NCBI RefSeq assembly: GCF_028640845.1
Contig: NC_080539.1
Span: forward strand, 196,115,436 to 196,179,435
Direction of reading: 5' to 3'
DNA: 64,000 nucleotides
Source: Ahaetulla prasina
Lineage: Eukaryota > Chordata > Lepidosauria > Squamata > Colubridae
The notes under the pieces are model-generated. The model did not search any database, was not told where the DNA came from, and worked only from the letters and a program-made list of their open reading frames with translations. The position numbers were made by a program, and so were the translations under genes. Numbering within the stretch: position 1 is the stretch's first letter; each line of letters begins with the position of its first letter. Positions 33,346 to 46,047 of the stretch are shown one piece after another.

Positions 33346-34989
33346 TCATTAATAGCATGATCACATTTCCATAGTGCCCATTGTTAGTCACCATTAATGA
33401 GGCATCCATTTAGCATACTCTGTATGTCATACATCTCAGTAGAAATAAAGACCAAATGACCACTTTCAATTTGGGTATCAAACTGGTTTATGAAAGCCGT
33501 GCATCATAATTACATGTATGATTGGGAAACCAGATTAATCTAGAAAGACAAGAATTCCATAAATGCCTTTAAATATTCATGCAAATCATTCTCATAAGCC
33601 TAAACCTTTCTTATAAAAAAGCTTTATTTACATTTCTAGAAACAGACTGAAAAATAAGTTTAGAGATGTTGTAGTGTGTGCTAACACGTCATCACACTAT
33701 GTATTTTGTTATACCTCTCCTTGGGAAGTAGCTTGTGAAAAGCATTGACTAAATGTTTCAGATACATTTGAAAATGTACATGCCACTTCCACAATTTTTT
33801 CTCCTCACTGCTACTTCCTTTTTATGCGCCCTCTGTCCTTTGTTACCCTCAAACATCACCTTCATTGTCCCACACATTCAACTTCTTCTCCATTCTCTCT
33901 CTCTCTCTTTTGGTCTTTCCATATCACCCACTTCTGACTGCCTCCCTCTCTTAGCAGCTCTTTCCATGCTACCTGCTTCAGGCTACTTACTCTAGAGTCT
34001 GGAAAAATCAGGATGGTGACTACTGTAGAGTCAAAATGGATTTCTCTGGTAGTTTTCCCTTTTCCTCGGTTTCATTTTTCTGCTTCCCCGATTTCCATGC
34101 CACTTGCTCAAAGTTTATATAATCTGCTCAGATTTTCCCTGCTTTCCTCTTGGAAGGAGGGACAGAGGCTATTGTGTGTGTCTCTGCCCACAGATGTGTG
34201 TATGCTTGAGAGAGAAGTAAATCTATGTTTGTACATCCAGCTTATTTTTTTTGAAAGCAGAGTGTGCAAGTTAACCTTTTTATATCTAACTACCTATCTA
34301 ATTTGATCAGCTGACAGTCAGACATATATATGTTGATGAATAGGAGAAACATTAACTTAACAAATGGGGTGCTATTAATTTTATAGATGGGATGAACTGT
34401 CTCAGGGGTTTTTATGGAAATTATGTGGTTTTTCAAACTAATTTGACATACTTATGTCTACTTTTTTAGTAATTATAGTTCCTTGGGAATTTATATATTA
34501 AAAAGAGAATTGCCTCCATTTTTAAAAAAAAATAATCTTATGTCTGCAATGGGGGAGGACATTAAACATTTTACTATATTTTAAAAATTGACTTATATTT
34601 GGATCGTTTGTGGGTGGGCATTAAATACAATACTTTGATATGGAGCTGAAATTGAATTATACTTCCTTATTAATTTTCTACCCTTTTGTCATTGCAGGGA
34701 ATCCATAAACATGATTTATACATTTGTACATCAATTAAACTTTTTGGACCTAGCATCATCCATTTTGGGAGTAGAACATTCTTATCATAGAATGTTTGGG
34801 GCCTTTGATCCTAGGAAGATATAAGGATTAACAATAGTTGTACAGTAGACATTTTGCTTTTTTTTTTTAACTTGAGGGCAATATCTCACATTTTTAAGGA
34901 TATAAAAAGCTTATATGTGAACATGCATGTAATCATTGGTGCACTCAATACTTGAAGGTTCACCGCTGATGACATCTGCTGAGTTACAA
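33346..34989. other. NRP2 intron, nothing recognised
   Basis: AT-rich intronic DNA without a recognised gene or repeat family. A CT-rich patch is at about 33895-33912. Confidence 0.5.
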
Positions 34990-35071
34990 TCAATCAGAAA
35001 AGAGCTGTAAGGGGACCTTGGAGGTCTTCTAGTCCAGCCCCCTGCTCAAGCAGGAGATCCTATACTTATAC

Positions 35072-35332
35072 CAGGGTTGTCAAACTCAATTTCATTGAGG
35101 GCCACATCAGGGATGTGGTTGACCTTGGGGGGCCGGGCAGGCATGGCTAACTGGGTGGGTGGCCAGTTTGACGCAACTCTCCAAACTGCTGGCATGTTTC
35201 CTCTTCATATTGGGTAAACTGGGCTGAAGCGATGTAAGGTGGCCCCTTACATTTTCCAAGACGTCCCTATAGGCCAGATCCGAACACATCATGGGCGGAT
35301 CCGGCGCACGGGCCTTGTGTTTAACACCCCTG
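35072..35332. mobile_element. hAT-like element (GTCAAACT family) in the CR1 3' region
   Basis: Begins CAGGGTTGTCAAACTC and ends TTTAACACCCCTG. TCCTATAC follows the right end (35333-35340). On the left TCCTATAC is at 35058-35065, followed by an extra TTATAC next to the element. The CR1 reads through cleanly once the element and one TCCTATAC are removed. Confidence 0.8.
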
Positions 35333-36083
35333 TCCTATACATTTCAGACAAGTGACTGTCCAGTCTCTTCTTAAAAATCTCAGTGATGAAGCACCCACAA
35401 GTTCTGCAGGCAAGCTATTCCACTGGTTAATTGTCCTCACTGTTAGAAAGTTTCTCCTTAATTCCAGGTTGCTTTTCTCCTCGATTAGTTTCCATCCATT
35501 GTTTCTTGTCCCACGCTCTGGTGCTTTGGAAAATAAATTGAACCCCTCCACTTTGTCGCAGCTTCTCAAATACTGGAATACTGTTATCATGTTGCTTCAG
35601 TCCTTCTTTTCTCTAGACTACCGAAACTGAAATCCTGCAACCGTTCTTCATATGTTTTAGTCTCCAGTCCTTTAATCATCTTGGTTGCTCTTCTCTGCAC
35701 TTTTTCCAAAGTTTCAACATATTTTTTGTAACGTGGCGACCAAAGCTGGACACAGTATTTAAGGTGTGGTCTTAGTAAGGCTTTATAAAGTGGTACTAAT
35801 GCTTCACATGATTTTGATTTTATGTCTCTGTTTATACAACCAAGGATGGTATTAGCTTTTTTGGCTTCTACCACACACTGCTGACTCATGCTTAAGTGAT
35901 CGTCCACTCCAAGGTCCCTTTCACACTTACTGTTTTTCACCCAGGTTTCAATACTATACTTCTATACTTGTATTTTTGACTTTTCCTGCCCAGGTGTAAA
36001 ACCTTGCTTTTCTCCATATTAAATTTCATTTTCTTGGATAGGGCCCATTGTTCAAGACTATCAAGATCTTTTAGGATCCTGAG

Positions 36084-36738
36084 CAGGGGTGAAATGTAAA
36101 ATTTGTTATTACTGGTTCTGTGGGTGTGGCTTGGTGGTGGTGGGGTAATGTGACTGGGTGGGCGCAGCCAATTTTTTTTTAACTTTTAAAAGCATTTTTT
36201 CTACAACCTCCTCTGCTGAAGAGGTTGTAAAAAAATACTTTTAAAAGTCTGTGATGATCAGGCAACTCAGCTGGGATCGCCAGAGGAAAAAAAGCTTTTA
36301 AAGGGTTCTGATGATCCCAGCTGAGTTGCCTGATCACCAGAACCCTTTAAAAGCATTTTTTACAACCTCTTCAGCTGAAGAGCTTGTATAAAACATGTTT
36401 TTAAAGGATTCTGACAATCCCAGCTGAGTTGTCTGATCGCCAGAACCTTTTAAAAAACATTTTTTACAACCTCTTCGCCTGAAAAGGTTGTAGAAAAAAT
36501 ACTTTTAAAGGGTTCTGACAATCCCAGCTGAGCCGCGTGATCATCAGAGGCTTTTTTTTACTTTTAAAAGTATTTTTTCGGCCGAAGGAAAAATGCTTTT
36601 AAATGTAAAACAAACAAACAAACCAGTCAGCTAGGGTGGGGGGGAGGCAGGGATTTTTGCTACCAGTTCTCTGAACCACCCGCCGCCATTGCTACTGGAT
36701 CGGGCGATCCAGTCCAAACCGGGAGCATTTCACCCCTT
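36084..36738. mobile_element. hAT-like element with internal palindromic tandem repeats
   Basis: Begins CAGGGGTGAAATG and ends CATTTCACCCCTT. Target-site duplication ATCCTGAG/ATCCTAAG (36076-36083, 36739-36746), one mismatch. The interior (about 36180-36600) holds about four repeats of TTTTTACAACCTCTTC, a reverse copy, CTTTTAAAGGGTTCTGA and CCCAGCTGAGTTGCCTGATC. The family is shared with 52606. It interrupts the CR1 between RT and C-terminal domains. Confidence 0.85.
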
Positions 36739-37110
36739 ATCCTAAGCTTGTCTTCTGGGGTGTTGGTTATTTCTGCCAGCTTAGTGTCCTCTGCAAATTT
36801 GATGAGTTCCCCTTCTATTCCCTCATCTAAGTCATTTATAAAGCTGTTGAAGAGTACTGGGGCTAAGATGGAACATTGTGTTACCTCACTGTTTACTTCC
36901 CTCCATATAGATGTAATACCATTAAGAACTACTTGTTGAATATGGTTTGTCAGCCAATTACAAATCCATCTGGTAGTGATGCTGTCTATCTCACGTTTTT
37001 CTAGCTTACCAAGAAGTAGGTTGTGGTCTACTTTGTCAAATGCCTTGCTGAAGTCTAAATATATTATGTCCACAGCATTTCGCTGGTCTACAGAAAAGGC
37101 CACAATCATG

Positions 37111-38744
37111 AATTCTTCCCTCTTTTGGAACTGGCCTAGATTGCAATAATTAGTGATTATCTTCCTTCCATTCTTCCTGAAGCAGAGAGAGGGTTCTTCA
37201 TCCCTGTAAGAGTTCTCTCTCTGCTAATAAAAACAGACAGTCCTCCCCTTATGGGGTTTGTATAACCCAAATAAATGTCAATCTACACATGGCCAGTTGG
37301 GCGTTACATGGGAGGATTGCTGCCACCACAGTGTTGGAAATGAGGAAGTGACTATTGTAGCATCCGATCTGTGGGCACTTTCCCCTAGATTAATCTTTGG
37401 TTGATGTTGAATCATCAGACACTGAAGTTCCATGCGTGTACACAACTGAAGCTCAACTCCCTTCATGAATAAATCCAATCAACAAATGTGCTACATTTTT
37501 ATTCTTTAGTGTCTGATATGGTATCACACAACACTGTCCCTCTCATTCTAGGGGGAAAGTATTCTGCTGTTCAGCATGTTTCACACAAGTTGAAACACAA
37601 ACAAAAAACAATCAGCTGACAATTTGTAAGGCCAATGAAGTGAAACATGAATATGTGCTTGACAAGCATGGCAAAAACAAATGCCTCCCACAGAAGGTGG
37701 TGATACAAGAGTCAGGAATTACAAGCAATTATTAAAACTACAAATGTACTTGCTGCGAGAAAACTAAACCTGAACTTCTATGCAGAAATGTGTGAAAGGC
37801 TCTGTTACTGGTACAGGCCTTGCTAAGTATGTCTGAAAAACAAAACAATTTTGAGCAGGAGCAAAACAACAACAACAATAGCAGTTCAATAACAGTTTGG
37901 AGGACTGGGTTTTCAAATCACTCTCAAGGCCAGATGAAGGCATTTTGCTGCCTCAAGCAAGAATCCAGAGGGCACCCTCCTCTGCCACAGCCAATTTTCA
38001 GCTGTGTTGCATCATTTAGAGTGGAGCTAGATTGAAAGTGTACCTAGCCTTTTTCCTTTCTTTCTACCAGTTGTCATTCAACAGAGTAAAATAATTAGGA
38101 TTGGTTTTTTTTTTAAAAAATCATCTTGAACAGAATGAAATTCTCTTGCATTTAGTGATGAGGTGGGCAAAGGGTCTGTGTGGTAGCCAGTCTTTCACTG
38201 GACCATCATTTCTGCAATAATCCACAGCCATTTTGATTTCAAACACTTCCAGTAAGGGAGAAACTGTGAGAAAACTCTCTCCCTAGAGCTTTTTCTGAAG
38301 CTTCCCAGAGTTTTGCATTCCCCTGAGAAATATATCAGTGAACAACACAAGAAGCGCCCTCCACACCACCGGCAGTAAAGCTCAAAACAACCACCAAGTG
38401 CCATTTGAAAGAATGTCTCAAAGCCTAAAAATAGCCTTGAATAAAAAAGATTCCTCTGCCTCAAGGGGGGGTGGGGGGAAGCTTCTAAGACATCAAATTT
38501 TGTAGAGCATTCATGTAGAACACAACTCTTGTATTACATCTCTGGAGTTGTTGGCAGCAGAATCACTTTGTCCCACTGAACAATCAGCACTGTTTCTATT
38601 ATAATATGTTCTGTCAAACACTTGGTTCCAAGATTTTGAAATGGCAATGTTGGTGCCTTCCCTTAACTCCCGAGCCTAATTCTTGCAAAGAGCCATCTGG
38701 TGAAGGAAGAGCAGCCCACTACAAGAGCCTTAGCATTGGTTCAA
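37111..38744. other. NRP2 intron, nothing recognised
   Basis: No gene or repeat family recognised in this stretch. Confidence 0.5.
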
Positions 38745-39340
38745 AGCATTTTGGATAAAAATTTGGTGGATTATGCAGAATATATTGAAAAAGAAGTTTA
38801 CTCCATAGTTGTTTCTATTAGGTATAATTACAGACTGCACAGTAATAGAGACTAAATTGATTTTAAATTTAATATCAGCAGCGAGATTATTGGTTGCACA
38901 ATATTGGAAGAAGGAAGATTTGCCTACAATTGAAGAATAGAAACTTAAAGTATCGAACTTAGCGGAAATGGCAAAAATTTCAGCGTATTTGAAAGACTAT
39001 TCACAAGAAAGATATATATTGGAATGGAAAAATTGGATTGATTATATTCAAAACAAATATCAGACTAAAAAGTATCAAATAACTTATGAATGATTGTAGG
39101 AATCGTACTGTATTAGTTTATTTGTCTATATGAGAAAGGGGAGTTAAGGTTTCAAAGGGGAGATGAGAGTTTATGGTTTATTAGTGTATTTGTAGCTTAT
39201 GATTGTTAGAAGTAATACCCTGTATTTTGCTCTGGGACGTTCCGGGGTGGGGTGGGGTGGGAAAGGGTGAAGGGGAGGGGGGAAGGGAGAGGGTGGAGGG
39301 TGGAGAGAGGTGGGGTGGAAGTATTTGTTAAATCCTTCTG
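38745..39340 (+). pseudogene. 5'-truncated L1 ORF2 C-terminus
   Basis: The plus strand shows AARLLVAQYWKKEDLPTIEE followed by an in-frame TAG, NLAEMAKISAYLKDYSQERY and WIDYIQNKYQTKKYQITYE then a stop (about 39090). The L1 3'UTR follows with ACCCTGTATTTTGCTCTGGG and a G-rich tract (39235-39325). It is closely related to the antisense copy at 6678. The 3'UTR explains the L1 origin of the tails in the 3.3-11 kb array. Confidence 0.85.
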
Positions 39341-39736
39341 ACTATTCATCCTTCTTTTCTGTTACAGTGTTAGAACTCCTGTTAATATTGTATGCTACCC
39401 AATGTTGCTCAGGAGACAAGCAGCCTTCAAAATTTGGTAACAAACAAGGCAGCAATCAGTATTAGCAGCCACTGATCACCTGAATCCTCCATGAACCTGT
39501 ACAATCCCTTTTTTAAACCAGTCAAATTGGCTCCCATTATCAAAACTGCTGGCAGCAAATGCACTCTTTGGGGGGGGGGGGAAATCCTTCTTGTGTCTCA
39601 TGACTTTTCCAGCATTTTTAGGGGATGACCTCAGCTTCAAACATTGTGAACGAAAAACTTCCCTTTTATCACATTCTCTATACCATGCATGATTTTAAAA
39701 TAGAGTCTCCCCTCCCTTGTCTCTCCTTCTTTCAAC
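39341..39736. other. NRP2 intron, nothing recognised
   Basis: No gene or repeat family recognised. Confidence 0.5.
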
Positions 39737-39744
39737 ATCTATGC

Positions 39745-39879
39745 CAGGGGTGTCCAAACTTGGTCCCTTTAAGACTTGTGGACTTCAACTCCCAGAGTTC
39801 CTCAGCCAGCTTTGCTGGCTGAGGGACTCTGGGAGTTGAAGTCCACAAGTCTTAAAGGGACCAAGTTTGGACACCCCTG
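39745..39879. mobile_element. 135-bp palindromic hAT-like MITE
   Basis: CAGGGGTGTCCAAACTTGG to its inverted copy ending GGACACCCCTG. The centre CAGCCAGCTTTGCTGGCTGAG makes an almost perfect hairpin. Perfect 8-bp target-site duplication ATCTATGC (39737-39744, 39880-39887). The best preserved of three copies in the window. Confidence 0.95.
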
Positions 39880-39889
39880 ATCTATGCAG

Positions 39890-40130
39890 AAAGTCCTTGC
39901 TTACTAACCACTCTTTCAGCGACCATTCAAAACTGTGACGTTGCTGAATGAGTGGTACTTATGGTTATGCATTGAAGCTCTGGCTGTTGCATACCCCTGT
40001 AGTCATGTGATCGAAATTAGAGTGCTGGGCAACCAACTCATACTTATGATAGTTGTAGTGCGCCATGGTCACATGATTGTCATTTGTCCCCTTCCTTACT
40101 GGCTTTCCCCAAACAAAGCCAACGGGGAAG
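39890..40130. mobile_element. DNA-transposon-like repeat fragment (AGTAGTCCT family)
   Basis: AAAGTCCTTGCTTACTAACC, GCGACCATTCAAAACTGTGA and AGTCATGTGATCGAAATTAG resemble the element at 28242. The right end is not clear. Confidence 0.5.
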
Positions 40131-40294
40131 CAAACAAAGAAAATAACAAGTCACTCAAGTAAGTCCCTCCCCCACAACCTCCTTACGTTCATGTAGGGCT
40201 GTGCCTTCTATTCCCTGGCTCCCACTCTCACAATGCCATGCCACAGCACCCCCTTCCACAACTTGTGTGTGGTCTGTGCTTAGCCTCCTAGGCC

Positions 40295-41560
40295 CTGGCT
40301 ACTTTCAGTTTGATAGACAAATATACCAACAAATCAGAGGAACACCAATGGGATCACTACTCTTAGGATTCATAGCAGAGGCCATAATGCAATATCTAGA
40401 AACTAGCACTCATAAATGCAAAGTACGGATCAGGTATGTAGATTACATTTTTATCATAAGCAAAAGGGAACAACTAGAGAAGACACATGAAGCTATTAAT
40501 AACATCTTCAAAGGAATAAAATTTACAAGGGAAAAGGAAAACAACAACACACACTACCCCTTCTGGATATCCTCATCAGCAAAGGCAATGATGGGAAATT
40601 AGAAACACAAGTCTATTGCAAAACCACCCACATTAAGTGTTCTACTACAAAAGTAACAATCCAAGAGAAGCTATGTAAGAACACTATTTAGAGGAGCACG
40701 AAAAAGCAATCCTGAACATCTGGAAAACAAAACAGATAATCTCTATAACTTCTTCTAACAAAATGAATACCCGCACAATTTTATCCAAAAAGTACCTGAT
40801 CACTCAACTCACTATAGCACAATCAACACAAGCTGTTAAAAGGATTATGTATTTATTTAGCTTATGGCTGTTAAAAGGCTAACACTGCCATATATGAAAA
40901 ACATCTCAGAAACAACCAACAGACTATTACAATCACTGTAGAACACTAACCAACTAAACACCTACAAAACATCTTAAGTAAACCGGTAGAAAAAACAGGA
41001 GTCCTCTATAACATAACATAACATAAATTTAAGGACTGTAGCGGCCACTATGTAGGATAAAGACAGAAGACTAGCAGAGTACATCTATGAACCCCAAGTA
41101 AGAGTCAGTAGACATTATGAAAATTCCTTAATTATGGAACATAGGCACAGACTTCATTACAGTTTCAGCTGATTTTTTAGAACAAGTCCAAAAATGCTAC
41201 AGAATTCCTCAAAGCCTGGCACTCCAACAAATCAGCCAGCAACAGGCACATGGAGATAAGCAACATTGCCATAGCATTCAAAAGAGACAATAAAAAACTG
41301 AAAGACCATAACAGCTCCTTGCCAGCAATCAATATCCAGATAAGCAGAGATTAATACCAAGCTTAATACCAGATCAACAATCAAGCAGTCTATAATACCC
41401 CAATCAAGAAACTAACTCAGATAAACTATCAAAGAGTAAACAACAGCTTAATCAAGGAACCGTCAGTATCTTCTAGCTTCAGTGGGCAAAATCATTATAT
41501 GAAAAGAAGTACAGTACTTAATCTAGACAGAAGGGCTTTAGTTGACTTAACAGGATCAAG
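40295..41560 (+). pseudogene. Penelope-like element, RT and GIY-YIG remnants
   Basis: The plus strand from 40297 reads FQFDRQIYQQIRGTPMGSLL, AEAIMQYLETSTH, RIRYVDYIFIISKREQLEKT and GIKFTREKENN. These are the core RT motifs of Penelope-like elements; the catalytic YVDD is YVDY here, so it is inactive. Further along, HYVG followed by a stop and RQK, and a frame-shifted AWHSNKSASNRHMEIS stretch (about 41205-41260), match the GIY-YIG endonuclease region in order. It is antisense to NRP2 within its intron. The subfamily resembles Poseidon-type elements, from memory. Confidence 0.8.
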
Positions 41561-44500
41561 CTATAAGAATTGCAGGTCGAGGACACTTACTTGGAAACAA
41601 CATCTATTGAAAATGGTGACTCACTGCATAATTTTTATTAAGAATTTTCACATAAGTAAAAAGCAAATGTAAAGAAAAATATGAAGAAAAAAGAGAAATA
41701 AGGAAAAAAAAGAAAGCAAAACTGCTCTGAAGGAAAGAAAAACAGTGACACAAAAATATGAAGTTTTTTCCCCCAACAGTTATAAACAAACTTAGCATTT
41801 CTCTTCCCTCTTGGTATTATAAAAATTTCTTTCACAGTTTAGTTAATCTCTTTTCAGTCATCAAAACCATAAATGATCACTTCACTTTGTTCCATTTTCA
41901 CCAAGAAATCCATAAAAGGTTTTCAGTCATTTATAAAAGTACTTGTAGTTTTACCCCTGGCTAATCAGGTCAGTTTTGCCATTTCTGTCTTTACAATCCA
42001 TTTTCCATTGTGGGAATTTTAGTATTGCTCCATCATTGTGCATATGCCGGTAATAATGTTTCTATGCTCTACTTAGTAGCTCTTTAGCCTCTACCTTAAA
42101 AAGTAAAGACTTTCTTTTTCTTTTCTTTCTCAACTTATCTTATTGTTTCATCAAGTCAGGCAGCCATCTTTTTATACAACTTTCTCTCCTATGGAGGTAG
42201 GTTTTGATTAATTAATTAATTCAAAAGTGCTTAATAAATTCCAGATTTAACTTTTCCCTTAGTTCATTTTTTTTAGCTTTCATAATTGAAACTCTCACAA
42301 GCTTTTTGCTTTTAAATCTTTTTAGATCCAGTATTCATTTATTTTCTTACTCTGTATTGTAATCCTTCCTGTAGGCTGAAGGTACAGTTAGCTGGATGGC
42401 TTTTCTGTTCTACTATGTAGAAGATCTTTTTCATTTTCATTTTTTTCCCATTTCATGGTAGTGCTTTAGAAAGTAGGTTGGGCAAACCTACTATTGTTTA
42501 AGCAGGCTTTGCCGGAGGCTGTGAGCATCTGTATCATCTCCACCCCACCCATCCCCCGCTACTTGTAAATTATTGATAGGTTGCCACCAAATCCTATAGG
42601 CTTCCTAATGAGGAACTGCTCCCAAAGCTCATGTAGGTGATCGTGTGGCTTTCCTCTTGACCAAAGAAACTCCCTTAGCTCCAGCAAGGCACTCAGCTGT
42701 AGGTCTTTGCCTCAGCATCATTCCTGCATTCCTGATACTTGCTATTATGCCAAGTTTCCATCCCAAAGTCAAAACCCAATAAACTACTTCAGGTAATTGG
42801 CCTTCTCATTAGTGGCCCCTCGTTTATGAAACTCCCTCTCTGAAGATTTGCAGATGGCCCCATCAGTTACAATACTGACAAAAGCTCTGAAAATCCAACT
42901 GTTTAAAGGGTTTGATGTGTGTTTGTCCGTCATCTGTTATTTTATTGATTTTTAAATTAAACTTGGTAAATTCCTTATACTGGCTGCAGTTCACTATATT
43001 GGGCCAATCTTAAAGTTTTATCTCAATGCTGGAGGTTTATTTCTATGCTTTATTTTGTTTGCTGAGAACAAACAATGTAATATTATGACAGAAACTTTCA
43101 TTGTTTCAGTGAAAGCACTAGATGGCACCAGTTCTTATATACTTCCAAACACAATTTCAGAAAGTCATCACTAAACTACCAGAAATTTAATTATCACACA
43201 GCATGGAAACTTCTTCCCTCCCAATGAGTCAGTATCAGAAATCAAATATGACTGCCCCCGTAAGAAGAACAATAACAGACAGCTGAGCCAAGAATATGCT
43301 TTCTCAACCATATTATCATATACTGAGTGACATGCTACTTTCCTTGTGACAAATACTATTTTTGCAAGGCTTCTCCTAGAAAGGGAAATGCCCTGTTTAG
43401 CCTCAGAAATCCCATCAGAGTTTATTATTAAATAACATGTAAGTAAAGACTGAAAGTAGGAATAGGCACTTTACAATGGAATCTGGAACAAGCGCTTCCT
43501 ATTACTTTATGGCAAACTTTGTAAAGTTATTTACAAAAATTATAGAATTCAAATCACCCTTACTGATTAGGGAGAGAATTGAGAAAATTGACCCATGAAT
43601 ATTTGATGTGCATCAAGAAACTATGGCATTCAACCCAAATGGCATTACTCTTGGGACTAAGATCTCATGCTCACATTCCTAGTACTGCAATATGGATATC
43701 TCACTGTTTTTAAGGAACATATATTCACAATGCCTTCTTGGCGTCATTGCCAGCATGCTGTGAAAAGAGTCTTTTATGCTTCTGCTGTTAAAGTGGTATT
43801 TTCCTTCTCCTCCAAACACAGATCTTGCTTTATAGTCAATTTACAACATTTCAGTGACTAAAATCTGTCAGTGACTTCAGTGACCAGCTCTTACTTGCCA
43901 CTTGTAGACTTGCCCCTTCTTGTGTCATCTCTGATCACTGGCTCTATGGCCATTTTGGGTTGACCTGCATGAGAGGATGAATACCTGGCTTGTAGAGTCC
44001 TTTATTTGTACATGGGAATCTATCAGAGATTCCCAAACAAATGCCACTGCTGAAAACTGATAAACTGATGTCAAAGCCTACATAAAACAAAATGAAAATC
44101 ATCTGACAAGTTGGATAAGTAATATTGGAAGTAAAGGAATGGAAGATGCAGTGAGAAGGAGATTTGTTGATTTCTCTGCTAGTTGTAGTTCAATTCACAG
44201 GTTGTGTTCTTGAGCTCCTGGAAGATTGACTTCCTGGAAGATCAGTATTTATTTGTTTTACACAGGAATATGGATCTCATAGCCTCTCATTGGGCATATC
44301 CCTTTTGGCTTGGCTGAAAAAGAGAGTTGATACCTGGCTTGCATAGAATAGATTTTTTTTAAAAAAACAAGGTTATCAATTTCCCAAGTGATCAAGTCCT
44401 ATGCAAAAAGCTCCAAAGCCAAAGTTAGCAATATCTTCTATTGACTGGTTGATGTGGCACAAAGGAAAACAGCAACCGGAGCCCTGTACCAATCTCTATT

Positions 44501-45300
44501 ACTGATAATGAGTGGTGTTTCATTTTTCTGCTGGCTACCAGTTCTAGAGAGATATTGGCAATTGCTTTTCCTATTGGCAGGTGGGGTGGGGAATTCCAGT
44601 CTCCTTCTATAGGCGGAGACTGGAATTCAGGGAATCCACCGATTGCTGCCTTGAAAATGTCCCACATTAATCTGTAAGGGCAGCACCAACCTCTGGCCTT
44701 GTTGCCAATGCACCAAAACGGTTTGTTGTGGGGACGATGTAAAATAAAGTCAATGTACTTTTATACCAATTCAAAGACCAGAGGAGTGCACATTAACATG
44801 GCCAAGAGGAAGTGTCTACGTGAAAGAAATTAGCAGAAAGAATAGTTTTATCTCTAAAACTAATATTTTTGAGGTTTAATAGAACAGGACTTTGTATACT
44901 CAGTATTTCTCCCCCATAACTTAATGGGGATTAAAACATGCTCAACCTTGTCCTCTTCCATGTGATCTTTCTCAGGTACACTGGAGGAAAATAAAACCTA
45001 GTTTGTGTGTATATATTACACTTCTACATATATATTTATCAGGAGAGCAACTTTTCAATACATCTCTGCTATGTCTATTCCAATCAGACAAGCACAAGGC
45101 ACTTGGTGGCTTGACATGCCAGCAGACAAGGGTCACCTGTCTTTATGGAAGGTATCAATCATGTCACTGTTAGGCTAAGCAAATGCATTCTTTCTATGTC
45201 TTATGTCTCCTTTGGTTTAGTTTTAAATGCAAACCTGTTGCTGAAATAAGACACAATTCATATCTCAGATTTCTCTGTTATTCTGAAATGAATAACTTGA
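41561..45300. other. NRP2 intron, nothing recognised
   Basis: Long stretch of AT-rich intronic DNA with no gene recognised. A C-terminal LINE-like trace may lie at about 42830-43060, too weak to annotate. A short inverted repeat is at 44591-44628. Confidence 0.5.
44591..44628. repeat. Short perfect inverted repeat
   Basis: GAATTCCAGTCTCC (44591-44604) and GGAGACTGGAATTC (44615-44628) are perfect complements around a 10-base loop. Confidence 0.85.
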
Positions 45301-45308
45301 AAGAGAAA

Positions 45309-45364
45309 GAAAGGAAGGAAGGAAGGAAGGAAGGAAGGAAGGAAGGAAGGAAAGAAGGAAGGGA
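45309..45364. repeat. (GGAA)n microsatellite
   Basis: About 14 GGAA units, with one AAAG variant near the end. Confidence 0.95.
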
Positions 45365-46047
45365 AAGACCCAATAACACAAGGGATAATTTGGTCATGGA
45401 AAAAGCTTTTTGCCAAGAGACTTCTCATGGTCCCAAATGGAACTCCAGGCATTGTTCACTGCAGAAAGGATGCTATACAGTGTTGACTGGTTGATTCACT
45501 AGAGGAGATGAGCCCCTCTCCTGTCAGCCTAGATTTCTTCTATCCTTTCTGCAATCATGCAGAAATCTGTAGACCAGGATTATGATACTGTAATTTTCTT
45601 TTGTCTCTCTGATTTGTTGGGGATGCATCAAAAACTATTTGAGTACTGAATAGTCAATATTCACTCTTCAAGCCTTCTAGAAAGAAATCTGCCCCTGAAT
45701 AAAGAGAACATTTGCATAAACATTTATTTACACTTTTTAGACGTTCATGCTTTACTGATACTGTTGGGGCTGTTTGATCAAAATCTTTATTCTTCATATC
45801 CCCACTTCCTTTCCTATATAGTCTATGAATCATGTAATGAGAAATGTAGAGTGTTTGGACAATGGCAGAGTGAGTGCCAATCCTATTTCCAATAAGTATA
45901 TGTAATAATTTTATATTGCCACTTACTGTTGTTAAATGTGGCATCCCTTCTTCACTGTGATAATAATCTGCAACTTTTTATTTAAGTGTGCAAATGGTGG
46001 TTATTTGACAAAAACAGCAATTAGTATTCCAAAGATAGTTGTTGGCT
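45365..46047. other. NRP2 intron, nothing recognised
   Basis: No gene or repeat family recognised. Confidence 0.5.

Larger units (their letters stand above)
34990..37110 (-). pseudogene. CR1 LINE, antisense to plus and interrupted by two hAT-like elements
   Basis: Minus strand from 37109: DIIYLDFSKAFDKVDHNLLL (RT box with FDKVDH), CNWLTNHIQQVVLNG, LAPVLFNSFINDLDEGIEGE and KFAEDTKLAEI. The catalytic motif FADD reads FAED and PQGS reads TQCS, so it is inactive. After a hAT-like insertion, the C-terminal domain continues (RDLGVDDHLSMSQQCVVEAK, YKALLRPHLKYCVQLWSP, RRNFLTVRTINQWNSLPAEL). The 3'UTR at 35013-35065 is split by a second hAT-like insertion. It lies in the same orientation as NRP2, in its intron. 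Confidence 0.9.
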
